Program-made: the position numbers and the translations under genes | Assembly: GCA_050084985.1 (NCBI GenBank) | Contig: JBITNC010000001.1 | Span: forward strand, 2,294,001 to 2,358,000 | Source: Nageia nagi | Taxonomy: Eukaryota > Pinophyta | Length of the DNA: 64,000 nucleotides | Direction: 5' to 3' | The notes under the pieces: generated by a model | What the model was told of the DNA's origin: nothing | Databases searched by the model: none | What the model saw: only the letters and a program-made list of their open reading frames with translations | Shown here: positions 1 through 11,760 of the stretch, piece by piece | Numbering within the stretch: the first letter of the stretch is position 1 | How the letters are laid out: each line of letters opens with the position of its first letter

Positions 1-1126
1 TATATGCTTTTGTTGTGATAGTTGCATCCTGTAGCATGATATATGATTCTGAAAAAGATGTTTTCATACCTGATATCACCTAATAAAGTGTTTGATTTTG
101 TGATGAATGGTTTGGACCCAAGAACGAACATACGGGAAACACATCATTCTTTGATTGGATGTTTTTCGTGCCTATAAAAACTTGATTCTTCTAAATATGT
201 TATTCCTAGATTGATTTTTATACCACTTGTAGTTGGAGGATTTGTGATTTTTGGGCTAAGGTTATGAATGCTCAGGAATGATAGCATGAGTGTAGGTGAT
301 GAGGTAAGCGTGAATGCAAGGATCCGTAATGATTTTGGGTGTGGGAGTTTTTGGCACTTGACTTGAATGAGTTAAGAGGTAGGAAAATAAGTTTTGATAA
401 CATGGTAGGTAGGATATAATTGTTAATTGGTACTTACCTCATGGAATGTGTCTGAATTTGGTATTAAATAGGCCAAATAGTGACTTATTTGTCACTTTCA
501 TTGTTTGGGATTTGAGCTTTGGCCCTAGAGGAGTTGAGTGAGCTTGCCTAGGTGATTTGGAGCTTTATGTGTGATTAGCATTATGAGGTAAGTGGTTAGG
601 TTTTCCAATTGTATCAATTTGGCCTAGTTTTATGAGGTTTTGCCAAAAATTAATTTGGTATTTCAGGATGAAGATTACTGAGCAAGAGAATCATAGGGCT
701 TATTTCTTACGATAGAATAGGGTTTCAACACATGTGGTAGGTGTTTTGAACCTTTTTATTTCTTTATTTTGCTAAATTTGCATGGGAAATAAAGTAATTA
801 GGCAAAATATTGAGTTACCCTAGGCTAGAGTTTTTAAGGGTAGGGCTTAGTTGTTATTGCATTTAGGATGACTTTTTGGATGCTAGAACATGTTTTTAGA
901 CTATTACAGGGGTAAAGGGAGTTTTTCCCCAAGTTTTATGGTAATTATACTCAAAAAGCATAGCATGGGTGTTGGTGTAATAGCATGAATTCCATGATGG
1001 GATAATGGTCAACCATATATGGCATTGCTTAGTGTGTGCTAAGAATAGATGAATAAAATTTCTTTACATTTATTGTATTGAAAATTGCTTTCAAACTAAT
1101 ACATACCTTATCTTTGTATGCTTGCA
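1..1126. other. AT-rich flank, no gene recognised
   Basis: No recognisable coding domain or RNA gene is seen here. The end of the segment has a pyrimidine-rich stretch followed by TTGCAG at about 1121-1126. This could be the splice acceptor in front of the plant-mobile-domain relic that follows. Part of this stretch may therefore be an intron or 5' region of that relic, but I cannot show an upstream exon. Confidence 0.4.
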
Positions 1127-3068
1127 GTGTCACCAATTTCTCATGGAGCTCGAGGTTATGTCTCAGAGTTGGAGAAATGCTTGATCATGAAATACAAACT
1201 CATGAAAGAGGATATAGGTTTTCTTCAACATGTTGTATGGGATGGCTTCTCCATTCCCCATACATTTAAGTAGACAAGGAACTACTCATGACCCTTATGG
1301 AGAGGTGGTATGAGAGGACCAACACATTTCATCTTCCGACTGGGGAGATTACCATAGTTCTAGATGATGTTCACAAGATTTTACGAGTGCCTATGAAGGG
1401 GAAACCCATATTATTTGAGGAGGGGATGATGGATGATCAATGTAGACAGTTAGCTAATTAGCTTACAAGATGTTAAGAATACCATGAAGGGAAGAAAAGT
1501 GCTTTCCTTCATCATGCTTTTAGGAGCAAGATGAAGAAATTTAGGCATGTGCGACTTGTGATGGTTACATGCATTGATAGCATTATCTATCCTGGTAAAA
1601 ATTAGAAAGTGTTCTCATTTGGGTTGATACAAGTGGTTTATGAGATGATGCAGGGTAATCGTTATGCATGGGAACCTTACATTCTTCCCTAGATCTACCA
1701 TGAATTGCATAACTTTGTGATGATGCAAAAGAGTGGTAAGAGGATGGCACACTCATTTATGCTACAGTGTTGGGCTTATGAGCATATTTTTGTGAGACCT
1801 AGGGAGCTTCTTGTACATGATGTACATCTCAATCATCCATCATGGTATCGATGATCCAAGCATGGGAAGATTACATGAATCTACAAGACGTGGAAGCTTA
1901 TAGGAAGGTTATGGATGGCTTGATGAAAACTGACTTACCTTGCATGTCTAATTTTATTATTTTATTACTTTTAGGTAGGATAATTAATTCATGAATTTGG
2001 TTTTGATAGGTGATGTGATCTATATACCCTATGCAGCCATACCTTATTGGCCAAATGAATATAGGGGAGAATTAGATTGGCATCGCATGTCATGTTATTT
2101 GTAGACACATAAGACTTTTGTGGAACCCTATAGGCCTTAGAGGTTTATGAGGTAGTTTGGTCAAAAGCAAGGCATTCCATCAGAATGCAAGTTTGTGGTT
2201 AGTACTGGAAGGTATAGGGAACATGACCCTAACCTTTATGAGACTCATCCCAAATAGGTGGAGGAATGGATTACTCTCTAGGACCATGGTTCGGGGAGTG
2301 ACTCAAACAGTGAGGGGGATGAGGACCTTGATGGTCCTTAATTTGACTAGATGTACTTGACATGGTGAGCCAAAGTGAGGCATGATCCACTTAGTTTATA
2401 TGGGCTAGAGCATTTAATGAAGGCTACAGAAGGACAAGTAGAAGAAGAAGAGGATGAGTAGGAATAAGGCAATGATGGGGATGAGGAGGTGGATGTGTAA
2501 GTGGAGGAGCCACTGCAACACAATGATCAGGGAGAGTGGGATGTTCCTATTGGAATCCCCATTGCAAAGACCCAATAATAGCTCAAGGATGAGTTCAGTG
2601 AGCATATTAATTTGTGTACTTGCAACTTAGTTTGCATAAAATAATAATTTGACTAATCATACCTTGTTCTGGTTTTTGCAAATCAAAATAAATTAGACCT
2701 AGATTCAAAAAAGGAAGCTAGGTTACAAGTGGAGACTTTGGCTAGTTTGAGGGAGGAAAGTGTGATGAAAGAGCAAGAGCTAGAGGTGCTGAAGGTGCAA
2801 TTGGAGGCCTTGGAGTAGAGAGTGGAAAAATCATGCAAAATGCACCAAGATTCTTAGGACCAAATTTCTTAGGGATGATGGATTGTATTTCAAAGCAAAA
2901 TAAGAAGATAAAGGGCCTCTTGGGTGAGAAAGAACATTTGTAGGCACAACTAGGAGAATTGGGGGAGCAATCTGGGCTGCAAAGATAAGCCTTAGCAAAA
3001 TAGCCTCAAAGTCAAAGAATTTTAGGAGTGCTAGGAGTCACTGTGGTACTGCTAGCGGTGTTAGCATA
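1127..3068 (+). pseudogene. Decayed plant mobile domain (PMD) gene with C-terminal coiled coil
   Basis: The frame around 1270-1461 reads VDKELLMTLMERWYERTNTF followed by HLPTGEITIVLDDVHKILRV. This matches the PMD/MAIN-like signature (a DxxLLxALVERWxPExxTFHLPxGExTxTLxDV pattern). Further decayed blocks follow in order: FMLQCWAYEHIFVRPRELL near 1755-1815; IPYWPNEYRGELDWHRM near 2035-2090; and FGQKQGIPSECKFVVSTGRYR near 2155-2215, which corresponds to the PMD RxFGxxQxIP block. An intron-like GGTAGG...TTGATAG gap lies at about 1971-2009. A heptad-rich segment (LQVETLASLREESVMKEQEL) follows at about 2720-2790. At least six in-frame stops (for example TAG 1459-1461) make it a pseudogene. PMDs occur in host MAIN-like proteins and in plant transposons. 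The antisense Gag relic downstream favours a transposon origin. PMD identity is secure; gene limits are approximate. Confidence 0.72.
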
Positions 3069-4129
3069 AGAAATTGACTTGTTGTATGGTTTATGAGATG
3101 TATGTTTGGAAAAGACAATGTACTAAATATATATGTTATGACATATTTATAAGATGTGTTCATGATGTGTGTATGTCATGAATGATTAATGTTTATAATT
3201 GGTTTTAAATTTGTCTAACATATATATGATTAACTAGAAATGAACACCTGTTATTGTTTGGAAATGGCTAGGATAGCATAGACAAGGTATTTAGGATATT
3301 AAATGCATGTAAAAATTGTAAATTGAACCCAATGTGAGCACTGGTATTTTTAATGAATTATAGTGTCTAAGTGTGATGTAATAGGTCAAGGTAACATTAA
3401 TGTATGGTATTTTAATGTTTTGGTAAGGGAAAACAAAGTTTTATCATGATTTTATGTAAAGGAACATGAGTGTGAATATGGTCCTATGCATCCAAAATCT
3501 GAGTAAAGACTAGATGCACTATGAAACTATGTTCAATGCTTTGGGAAGGGTATTTGGAAGTGAAAAAGGTTTGATTATGCATGAAATATGTTAAGAAACC
3601 TAGCACAGGTGCTAGTGTGGTAGGTAGAAAATGGAGCTGGGAATAACCTCTCTAATACTAGATTGGCCCTTTAAGGAAATAGAAATAAAAATGGATAAAA
3701 AATGGTTAAGCAACTAGGGAATGGTCCTAAGTAGAAATGTTTTCAATCCTAACAAATCCAAGCTTTTCTTAGTAAATGAGAACAAATCCACACATGGCAT
3801 AGGCTATGTCCTCCAAATGGGAATGGATGACCTAATGATACAATTGGATTCTTGATATTTGATAGGAGGACTAGCATGTGCGTTAATGTCAATGCCCATG
3901 TGGAGCTACAAAATGGCATGGGGAAGTGACTTGTAGTGACTAATGAATGCCCCCAATGTGGTAGGGATGATAAACTAGTGAACTAAATCCTAACATATAT
4001 GTGGAGATTTATGGGGAATTTGACCACAAAACTAAAATAGAGACATCTATACCATGGTATACATATCAAAAAATTATAAATGAAAAGAGCAAGAATAATA
4101 ATGTGTACCTTTTTGCCAAGGTGGAGGAA
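3069..4129. other. No gene seen; AT-rich spacer between PMD relic and Gag relic
   Basis: I looked on both strands for reverse transcriptase, integrase or RNase H motifs that would link the PMD relic to the Gag relic and found none. The sequence is AT-rich without obvious tandem repeats. Confidence 0.4.
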
Positions 4130-5215
4130 GAGTACTCACGATGTTAACAATTATGTTTGATGACTTTGATTTGATAACTTTGGCTCTAGAAAAGGAACCT
4201 TCTTTTGATCAATTAGGTCATGAATCTTGTTAAGCAATGTAACACAATGTTTCATGTCATGCCCTCATTGTTGATGATATTTGCAAAACTCATCCAATTT
4301 ACACTCCTTTGGTACCTTGCTGCAAAGGATGATTGAGTTGTAGGCTTTGGTGGTGCAACCAATAATTTTTGCTTGATCAAATCTCTTGTGACCTCATCAA
4401 TATCATCATAGATAGGCGTAAATTTTCATCTAGGAATTTTTGATATTCTATGTAAATTGATTTTTCATCTTTATCAATTTTACAAACTTCCATTGCTACT
4501 ATTGCAAGCTATTGTACCTTTTCCACTTTGGAAACTAATGGTGCTTCATGAGAATGTTCCTTTTTATTTTGATGAGCTGATCTATCCCTTTTTTGTTTTG
4601 ATTTAGGTTTCCAATTTCCATATTTGATGTTGAATTACTCTTTTAACAATAATGCTTGTAGAAATACATCAAGATGTAAGTTACGGTAATCAAAACATTC
4701 CATTACATACTTTAGTTGGATTGCCTCTAGGAAAGATTTGATCTTCATATCATCATCTATGTGAGTTTAATTAGCCTTTTCAATCCAAAATATGATAAAT
4801 TTTTTGATTGACTTTCCTTTTCTTTGTATTATCTTAATCAAGTCACCATATGTAAACTTGTTTACAATATGAAGTTGTAAATGATCATAAAAGGTAATTT
4901 TTAAACTATCTAAAGCTAGTAATGCTACCATGTGACAATTTGTTGAACCAATTTGAAGCTTCTCCTTTTAGAGATAAAGGAAATAATTTTGCATGCAAGT
5001 CCTCATACAAAGTGATTAAGGATATTTCATTAAAGAAAATGTATGTATAAAGATATGGATCAAGAGTACCATTAGACCTTATGAACTTTAGCTCTTTATT
5101 ATAATGTAGCATTATATTTCTGAATCACATCCATAAAGGGTTGTTTCCCTCATTTATTTGAGGAAATAATCCTTGACACTTGGCGATTATCTTGACTTTT
5201 TTTTTGTATGCCATC
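4130..5215 (-). pseudogene. Decayed Ty3/gypsy Gag with zinc-knuckle-like C-terminus
   Basis: On the minus strand, 5112-4906 contains LFPLSLKGEASNWFNKLSHG, the conserved core of the plant retrotransposon Gag domain (a FPxSLxxxAxxWxxxLPxGSI pattern). The frame continues with decay into DLIKIIQRKGKSIKKFI (about 4845-4790), the usual next Gag helix. Near 4300-4200 there is FCKYHQQ, a stop, then GHDMKHCVTLLNKIHDLI. This is a CxxH...GHxxxxC knuckle followed by the leucine-rich 'LxxxIxxLI' segment typical of Tat-like gypsy Gags. Several stops and frame changes show it is dead. No protease or RT follows at lower coordinates. The superfamily call is good; the Tat-like assignment is inference. Confidence 0.68.
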
Positions 5216-6754
5216 AATTTTGTCCTACTCTATCATAGGTACTGTAGGCTCCAATGGTGAAGGAAGAATGATGATTGGAGTGTCTTCCTTTGCATGTTCT
5301 AGTGGTTGTTTGGAATGTTGTCCCTCTTCAAAGGTAGGGGATTGTTGTCTTGGATTAAAGACTTCAAAAATTTCTATTTTATCATTCCTATCATGGATGA
5401 TGTTATGTAATGTAGTTGAAACATGTCATTCTCTTTCTATGTGAGACATTAGTAACATATTTTTTTTTATTAACAGGTAAATTTGGTATTAATAAAAAAA
5501 AGGTGAAGTTTATAAGGATCATCACTAACCTTTGCAAAAAGATTATCTCAAAAGTGTTTTCTGAATGCTACATTCTCCTTACTAATACAATGGATCTATG
5601 AGGATGCTAAGATTAAGATTCCATGTAAGTTCATCAAAGTCTATCTTTTAATTCACCTGTACCAAAACTACTATAGCTCCTTATGAAACTTGGAGTATCA
5701 AAACTGAGCAACTAATAAATTGAAAACGAAGATATAGAAAATGTTATCTAAAACCTATAGTAAAAACTAAACCATTTCTTCATAGTTTAACTTGTAGAAT
5801 CTTATGTAGGTCTTAGAAGGATTTATTTGAGACTTGAATGCTTCCCAACCTCTTTGTATTTCTCACTTTTTGCTCCTCTTTTTGAGTATGGCCTCTTTTA
5901 GCATCTCCTTATGTAGTTTAGGAATCATTGCTTTCTTGAATCCTATTGAGGTCTCTTTACTTGTTGTTTATGAGATGTCTAGCCCTTATTATTTGATTGA
6001 TTTACTTTTTTTCTGGTTAGCAACTTGGTTAGCACTATCTTTAGTCTTCTTCTTTTTTTGGGACATTACAAGATCTTATTTCCTTCCCTTGAGAGACTCC
6101 TTTATCTTTCTTATCTTAAAATGAATAGGGGGGTTTGCTCTTCCAAGTTTACTACTTGGAATCTTGAGAACCCTGTTGTATTATGCTCTGAAGTCACTTC
6201 CTCCTATATGGCATCCATAGGTTTTGGAGAGGATAGGTATCTCAATCTCTTTGATCATCTAGCTAGGTTTCTTTTGCTCTTAGTTCTGATTGTGTTGTCT
6301 TCCTGATACAATAATGAGCTATTTGTTTGTGTTTGTTGTTTTGGGCCTACTTTCTTAAACCCTCCATCATTGAAAGTATTGCATTTTTGATACACCCTCT
6401 CTCTACTCATGATTGTCGAAGAGAAACTACTTTCCTATGAGGCATAGAGGAGTGCTAGTTGATGTATGACATCCATAGGATTATCCTAAGGTTCACTAAT
6501 CATAGGACAAGAAATTCTCTCTTCCTATCTTGGAGATTCCATGAAATCCATATCCTTTGAAAATTGGTGTTTGATCTTGTTGAGACCTATCAACATTTTC
6601 TTCTTCTGGCACTATTTTTATTCTTATTCCAACTCCTACCAATACGTCCTCACTTGAATTTCCTTCTCCAAAATAAGTTTTCTCTTAATCCTATTACTTC
6701 TTTTTAGTTCCTCCTTTTCAAGCAGGTTGGAGAATGGTCTTCCTTTCCTACTAT
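5216..6754. other. Low-complexity stretch, possible Lys-rich tail of the next relic
   Basis: No conserved domain is recognised. The minus strand is purine-rich. Around 6060-6000 it reads MSQKKKKTKDSANQVANQKK, which could be the basic C-terminal tail of the minus-strand relic at 6755-7860 after frame damage. The plus strand gives only hydrophobic runs that mirror this composition. Confidence 0.25.
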
Positions 6755-7860
6755 TTAAATCTTTAACTCTAATTTTTTCTTGTCACTTGCATTACATAGG
6801 AATTTCCTTCTTTTAGAGGCTACAATCTCCTTCTCTTTAGTGTTTTTGACACTGCTTCTCCCTCCTTTCATCCCCCATTTAGCTCTAATTTCCATGAGGG
6901 TATCAACCACCTCAACATCCTCTTGAGATTTACTTTGTGAAGAATCTTCATTGATTAATTTGGGGGAATCACAAAAATAAGCCTCCTTTTCCATCACTTT
7001 CTTCTCAATGTTTTCTATGTTTTTTATTCAATTTCTCGTTAGATAGGGACCTATGCTAGGGAGGTTAAAATTTTGGTTGTTATTTCTAGGTTTTCTACCC
7101 TTGTCTAATTCTTTTTGTTTAACCTTCTTTCTAGGTTCATAGAATCTACCATCAATAATGAATTTAACCTTGGGAACCTTCCTAGAGGCCATAGCCAAAG
7201 CTCTACCTACAACTAATTTGATAATAGCTCCATGTAGGGGTAAAGGAGCTCTCTCTTGTTTAACCTTTTCAATTGAAATTGCTAGAGAATTGAAAATGAA
7301 GAAGGGGAAGTTTACCTTATTTGTATCCAGAAATATGAAGTGATTCAGTAAGAAGAAATCTAAAGCAAGAAGAACTTTGTATCTCCCTTCCAACATTACA
7401 TATTTTATCAATATTGAATCCACATCTTCCCAAGGTTCGGGGACTGATTCTTGCACCACCCCTATCTGATATTTCTCTAGATCTTTTGATTTTATCACTT
7501 TCAATAAGAATTTTTCTTTAGCCTCCAATTTGTTCAATTTTCCTTCGCTTCTAATCTACAAAACTTCGTTTGGTAGAATGGTTGCCTATGCAATCATCTT
7601 AAGGATAAACATGACCTCCCTTCTATTAACATTACACTTTCCATTCTCCCAAGATTTCGTAACTTCTAGGGAAATCTTTTCATTGTGTCCTCTGCATGCA
7701 TTAATAAAATTCTCTAAACCCCCCCACAAAGAATATTCCACACTGATAGGTTGCTCTTTACCTTGTTTGGGGAAGAAGGATCTACTGTTACCAAATCTCC
7801 CCCCATATTTGATGATCTATAACACTCCTGCTACTCTTCAAACTAGCTTAGCTTGTTAGA
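6755..7860 (-). pseudogene. Decayed plant transposon-associated protein of unknown function
   Basis: Read on the minus strand, three segments line up in order. The first (about 7760-7570) contains ISLEVTKSWENGKCNVNRRE. The second (7537-7028) is open for 169 codons; it has EPWEDVDSILIKYVMLEGRY, then FFLLNHFIF, then VNFPFFIFNSLAISIEKVKQ and PLPLHGAIIKLVVGRALA. The third (6997-6755) is charged and Lys-rich. The order 'SWxxGxVxV / PWxDVxxxLIKYxxLEGR / LLNHF / NFPFFxxxSL / PLHxGLI' resembles a family of plant hypothetical proteins often found with retrotransposons, but I cannot name a domain. The 169-codon block has no ATG start in place and the flanking blocks contain stops, so I treat it as a relic. 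Nearby minus-strand relics suggest a larger decayed element. Confidence 0.45.
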
Positions 7861-8349
7861 AACTCTAAGAAATGATAACACCACTCTCTCCACCCTCAGC
7901 ATTTATGGATATAAGTGCCTCTCATAACTAGGAGTGCTTATCACACTTGAATGAAAAGATGGCCTAGGGTGGCTCATGGGCATTAGGAGTCCATCTAAAG
8001 GCCTTTAGGTGATGCCCAATTCTTTGTTGGATCTAAGAGGTTAGGGATCCAATGAATCTTCTAGAATACCTCACTTTCCTTAAAAAGTATTATGGTTTCT
8101 AACATCATCTGCTTAGCATATGTAGGTACCTCATCTACTAATCTTTTCCCAATTTCATAGATTCCATTAAATAGGACTTTAACACTTTAGCATAGATAAG
8201 CATGGTTTTAGCAGTATGAAGTGGCTAGGTTTAATGAATCCTCTACATATGATTTTGGCATATTAGCACAAATAAGCATAGTCTAATAGTACAAAATTAC
8301 AAGGTGTTATTTATCCTAATGATGAGTCTATATTCCTCAAGTCCTCTAC
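7861..8349. other. No gene seen
   Basis: AT-rich spacer between two minus-strand coding relics. A loose repeat of 'agcatagataagcatg' and 'agcacaaataagcatag' occurs near 8190-8280 but is too short and degenerate to call an array. Confidence 0.3.
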
Positions 8350-9470
8350 ATCTTAGGTGGACAAATTTTGAAACAAAACCTTTGGTCTACCCCATCCTCC
8401 ACCCTTCATTATTAGCATCTTTTCTCTATCACATTTAAGAATTAATGAACATTTCATGTCATTCTCTTCTTGAGTCCATCTAGGCATGGGATGTATAGCC
8501 TGGGAAACTACTTTATCTATTTCTCCCTCTTGATATTTCCTCTCATCTATGTGAGTAACATGAATTGGTTGCTTATTTTTGACTTAGAATATTTTGATTT
8601 TAGTTATGTAGTCATTTTGTACTTTTTGAAGTATTCATTTGTACGATTTGACCTTATCAAGAATACTTTTATTTTCTAAGGCCTATTCATCAACTGAGTG
8701 AAGAAATTTGGTTTTGATCCTGTTATCTTCATCTAACCAATCTAAATGGGGTGTATCAACTTCACATAGAAGTTTGTTGATTTCTTCATATTTTGTACGA
8801 TCATCATGTTCAAATTCATTATCAAAAAAGATATATGTATCATCGTCCAAGTTTATAACCCACTCATCCTATCTATTTTTTATAATATGTGCAACAATAT
8901 CATCATCAACTAGAGTTGAGAGGTTAAAATGAGCTTCTTTATGAAGTAAGTCTTACAAAATGGTTGAGTAAGCTTTTCATTGATATTATTGATTTGGTAA
9001 ACGATCCATTGCTGACTTTCTTGAGTTGTATCTATCACAGGAACTACTAGTGCAATTGGAGTAGATATTTATGTTTGAGGCTCAATGACCATGCAAGGGT
9101 TAGCATCTATTCTGATGTGAGCATCCATGCCATATTCAAGAAGGATAAATGACTAAAAATTTGGAATGTGAGCAAATCTATTCGCAAAGAATCCCAAATT
9201 CATGTTTCAAGGTGTGAGATTCATATCATCAGGAGGAATGTTCTCCTTATAAATATTACAATACCATAACCTACATTATTTTGGTACTTCTTCATCTTCA
9301 AGGGCATCAACTGCATATGCCTTTTCTTCAACTTGTAACCCATTGAGAAGTTTAATGAATTTATATTTAGTTTCCTTGGAACTTATGACTTTTTTGAATA
9401 TCTCATCATCACTTAATCGAAAAATGATCTCTTCTTTAGTTGTGATAGGAGGTTGTTGATTCATAGGGAT
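8350..9470 (-). pseudogene. Decayed acidic coding relic, probably retroelement-derived
   Basis: On the minus strand the segment 9464-9276 is open and reads like protein (EEIIFRLSDDEIFKKVISSK ... YAVDALEDEEVPK). After frame changes, coding-like text continues: WIVYQINNINEKLTQPFCKT near 9010-8950, then INLDDDTYIFFDNEFEHDD near 8855-8800, then CEVDTPHLDWLDEDNRIKTK near 8775-8715. The acidic, Trp-containing linker style resembles Gag-to-protease linkers of plant gypsy polyproteins, but I see no DSG/DTG protease motif. Several stops interrupt it. Function unassigned. Confidence 0.35.
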
Positions 9471-10053
9471 TTGATATCCTGCATTATTTGAATTTACCCT
9501 TTGATTTACTATCTTAGCTGATCTGTGATAGCTATCAACAAAGCTCTCATGATTTGAAGCACTATGAGTAGCTTCCTTGGTTATCTTCCCATATACATCA
9601 ATAGATGATTATTTGGTGCAAATTCTTTCACTTCACATTTGAACCACTTTATGTCTACCAATTCTTCTTCTCTTTGGAGTCTTTTAAGCTACATCATTAG
9701 TATTAAGATATGCATTTTCATTACTAGTAACAAAAGATGCTTTAGGAATATAATATGTAAATAGAACCTTTAATAAGTTTAACATTGTGATAGAATTATA
9801 GGTTCGAGAGCATTTATATATAACCTTAATTTAGAATAAAAAATGCAAAGAAAGGTGGATGCTAATATGTTGATATGTATTTTGGTATACCACGGATTAC
9901 CTCTAAATGAACTAAAAGCACATATGCATTTAATTGTATGATAAACCTAAGATAATTAACTCACATAAACATAAATGAATAAGGGAATTCAATAGTGTAG
10001 TAACAACATAACAAAATTACATTGATGTCAAGATGTAAAATGCAAGTACATGT
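9471..10053. other. No gene seen; flank of the large minus-strand LTR element
   Basis: AT-rich DNA with no coding or repeat structure that I can support. It ends at the outer edge of the LTR that starts at 10054. The five bases before that edge are catgt. I cannot find a matching target duplication because the other outer end of the element is damaged. Confidence 0.35.
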
Positions 10054-11745
10054 TGTTTATAAATAAAAACTCCCCTTTTCTATGACTTGTTCAAATTGCA
10101 AACTAGGGGGAGTAGGTGCAGGATAGACTATATCCTCTACGCACAAACTCAAAATACAAACACATGTTAGAACACAAAGGAGGCTTGATCAATCCTTCCT
10201 TCCAACATGAACACAAGCTCAAAGATAAGATCACAAGAATGACTGAAGGAGGTGTTTAAAAACACCATTGTATACCTGATCTTGATGGTTGATGTCGACT
10301 GATGACTAATGAAGTTGACTGGATTCTAGAATGAGCTCCAAATCTTACAAAAATTAAATTTCTAATAAAACATTTTGACCATGCACATTTGGTGTAAAAT
10401 GCAATTGCATTTCTGGAAATGTAGTGACCCTGCATATTTTTGGATTATCAAAACATCAAAAACCCCAGCATTTTGAAACCTACAAGCATAAAATAAAAAT
10501 TAGAAGTTAGGTTCATGATGAAATGATGAATTAAGCCTACTATACAAATAGAACATGACAGGGGAGAGAGAAATTTGGTGGGTATGCTCAAGGTCTGACT
10601 ATAGGAATCATGCAAGCTCCAAGGCCTCAAGATACTTCTCCCAAATGCTTGGTTGATTGTTGTTGATGATCTAATCTATTGAATTCATGATTATGGATGA
10701 TTTATTATTTAAGATCAAGATTACAAGGACTCATAAAAACTCTCTCTTTAAAATTGTGTTGTTATCTTGATTTTCAAAATTGGATCGTCTTTGATTGATC
10801 CTTGTCTTCCTTTTGATAGTGGGATGGAACCTCTTGATTAAAGAATTCTTTTTCAAATTCTAGTTGTTGTAGTTCAAATTCAAATTGATTCTCCCACTCA
10901 AATTTTATTTTTGCCAAGTGGGAAACATATCTCTTTATCTTTTTTTTTTCAAGTCAACAAAGCATATTAGTAAATAAGACATTTAATAATGCACTAAAAT
11001 TCAATTTTGAATTTCTCAAATCATGATCACAATTAAATGCAATCAACATGATAAATGCTAATTAACATTCAAAATAAATTGATTTTGATTTTTGAGAAAT
11101 ATTATTTTTTGTGATTTTAATTGATTAAGGCATGGTTCAAAATACAACAAAAAGGACTCAGTTCAATTGTAAATTTCCCCATAAATGCACATGACTAAGT
11201 CTAACATGTTTTTCAGTTAAATAGTTATGATTGAAATTGCATTAAATAGGATTTAGTCTATACATTCCAAATATGTAATTATGATCGAAAATATTAGATA
11301 GACTCAATCTAACATGTTTCCCAAATGTATGTATATCAAATACATTAGACATGACTAAGTCTAACAATTTTCCAAGTGTATAATATGAAAAAATGTATTA
11401 ATAGGACTCAGTCTAATACATCTTCCAAATGTAGTTGATCGAAAATGTATTGATAGGACTTAGTCTAATACATTTTCAAATTATATGATCAAAATTACAT
11501 TGACATGACTAAGTCTAACATATTTCTCAAGTGTGTGTATGATCGAAAATACATTAGACATGACTAAGTCTAACATATTTTCTAAGTGTGTAATATGATC
11601 TAAAATATATTAGATAGGACTCAATCTAATACATTTTCCAAATATATGTGTGATTTTCAATATTGTTGTTAAGAGTAATCAAAATTGTTAAAATATGCTT
11701 GGCAATGGTAAATAATATGCAAGGTGACAATTTTAGGTGTCTACA
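10054..11745 (-). repeat. 3' LTR of the large minus-strand element (copy 1)
   Basis: The plus-strand edges are TGTTTATAAAT at 10054 and GGTGTCTACA ending at 11745, giving TG...CA termini. Minus-strand reading starts TGTAGACACCTAAAATTGTC. The first part (10070-10900) matches 27770-28640 and 29632-30480 base for base over long stretches, such as aaattgcaaactagggggag and gttagaacacaaaggaggct. The last 500 bp is a tandem palindromic array. Confidence 0.65.
11150..11660. repeat. Tandem palindromic repeat array A (LTR copy 1)
   Basis: About eight degenerate ~50-60 bp units. Each has a 36 bp imperfect palindrome with an 8 nt centre, separated by spacers like ccaagtgtgtaatatgatc. The last unit has arms AAAATATATTAGAT (11602-11615) and ATCTAATACATTTT (11624-11637), a 13/14 match around AGGACTCA. 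Other units use TTAGAC/GTCTAA arms around ATGACTAA, so both arms changed together. Confidence 0.7.
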
Positions 11746-11760
11746 CTTTGCCCCCTTTTG
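11746..11760 (-). other. Polypurine tract of the large minus-strand element
   Basis: The plus strand reads CTTTGCCCCCTTTTG, so the minus strand gives CAAAAGGGGGCAAAG directly before the TGTAGACACC start of the LTR. This is the expected priming site for plus-strand DNA synthesis and fixes the element's orientation. Confidence 0.65.

Noticed and set aside
5834-6306. Plus-strand hydrophobic frames suggesting a membrane protein
   Set aside because: They are the complement of a Lys-rich, purine-rich minus strand; no helix spacing or conserved motif supports a real protein.
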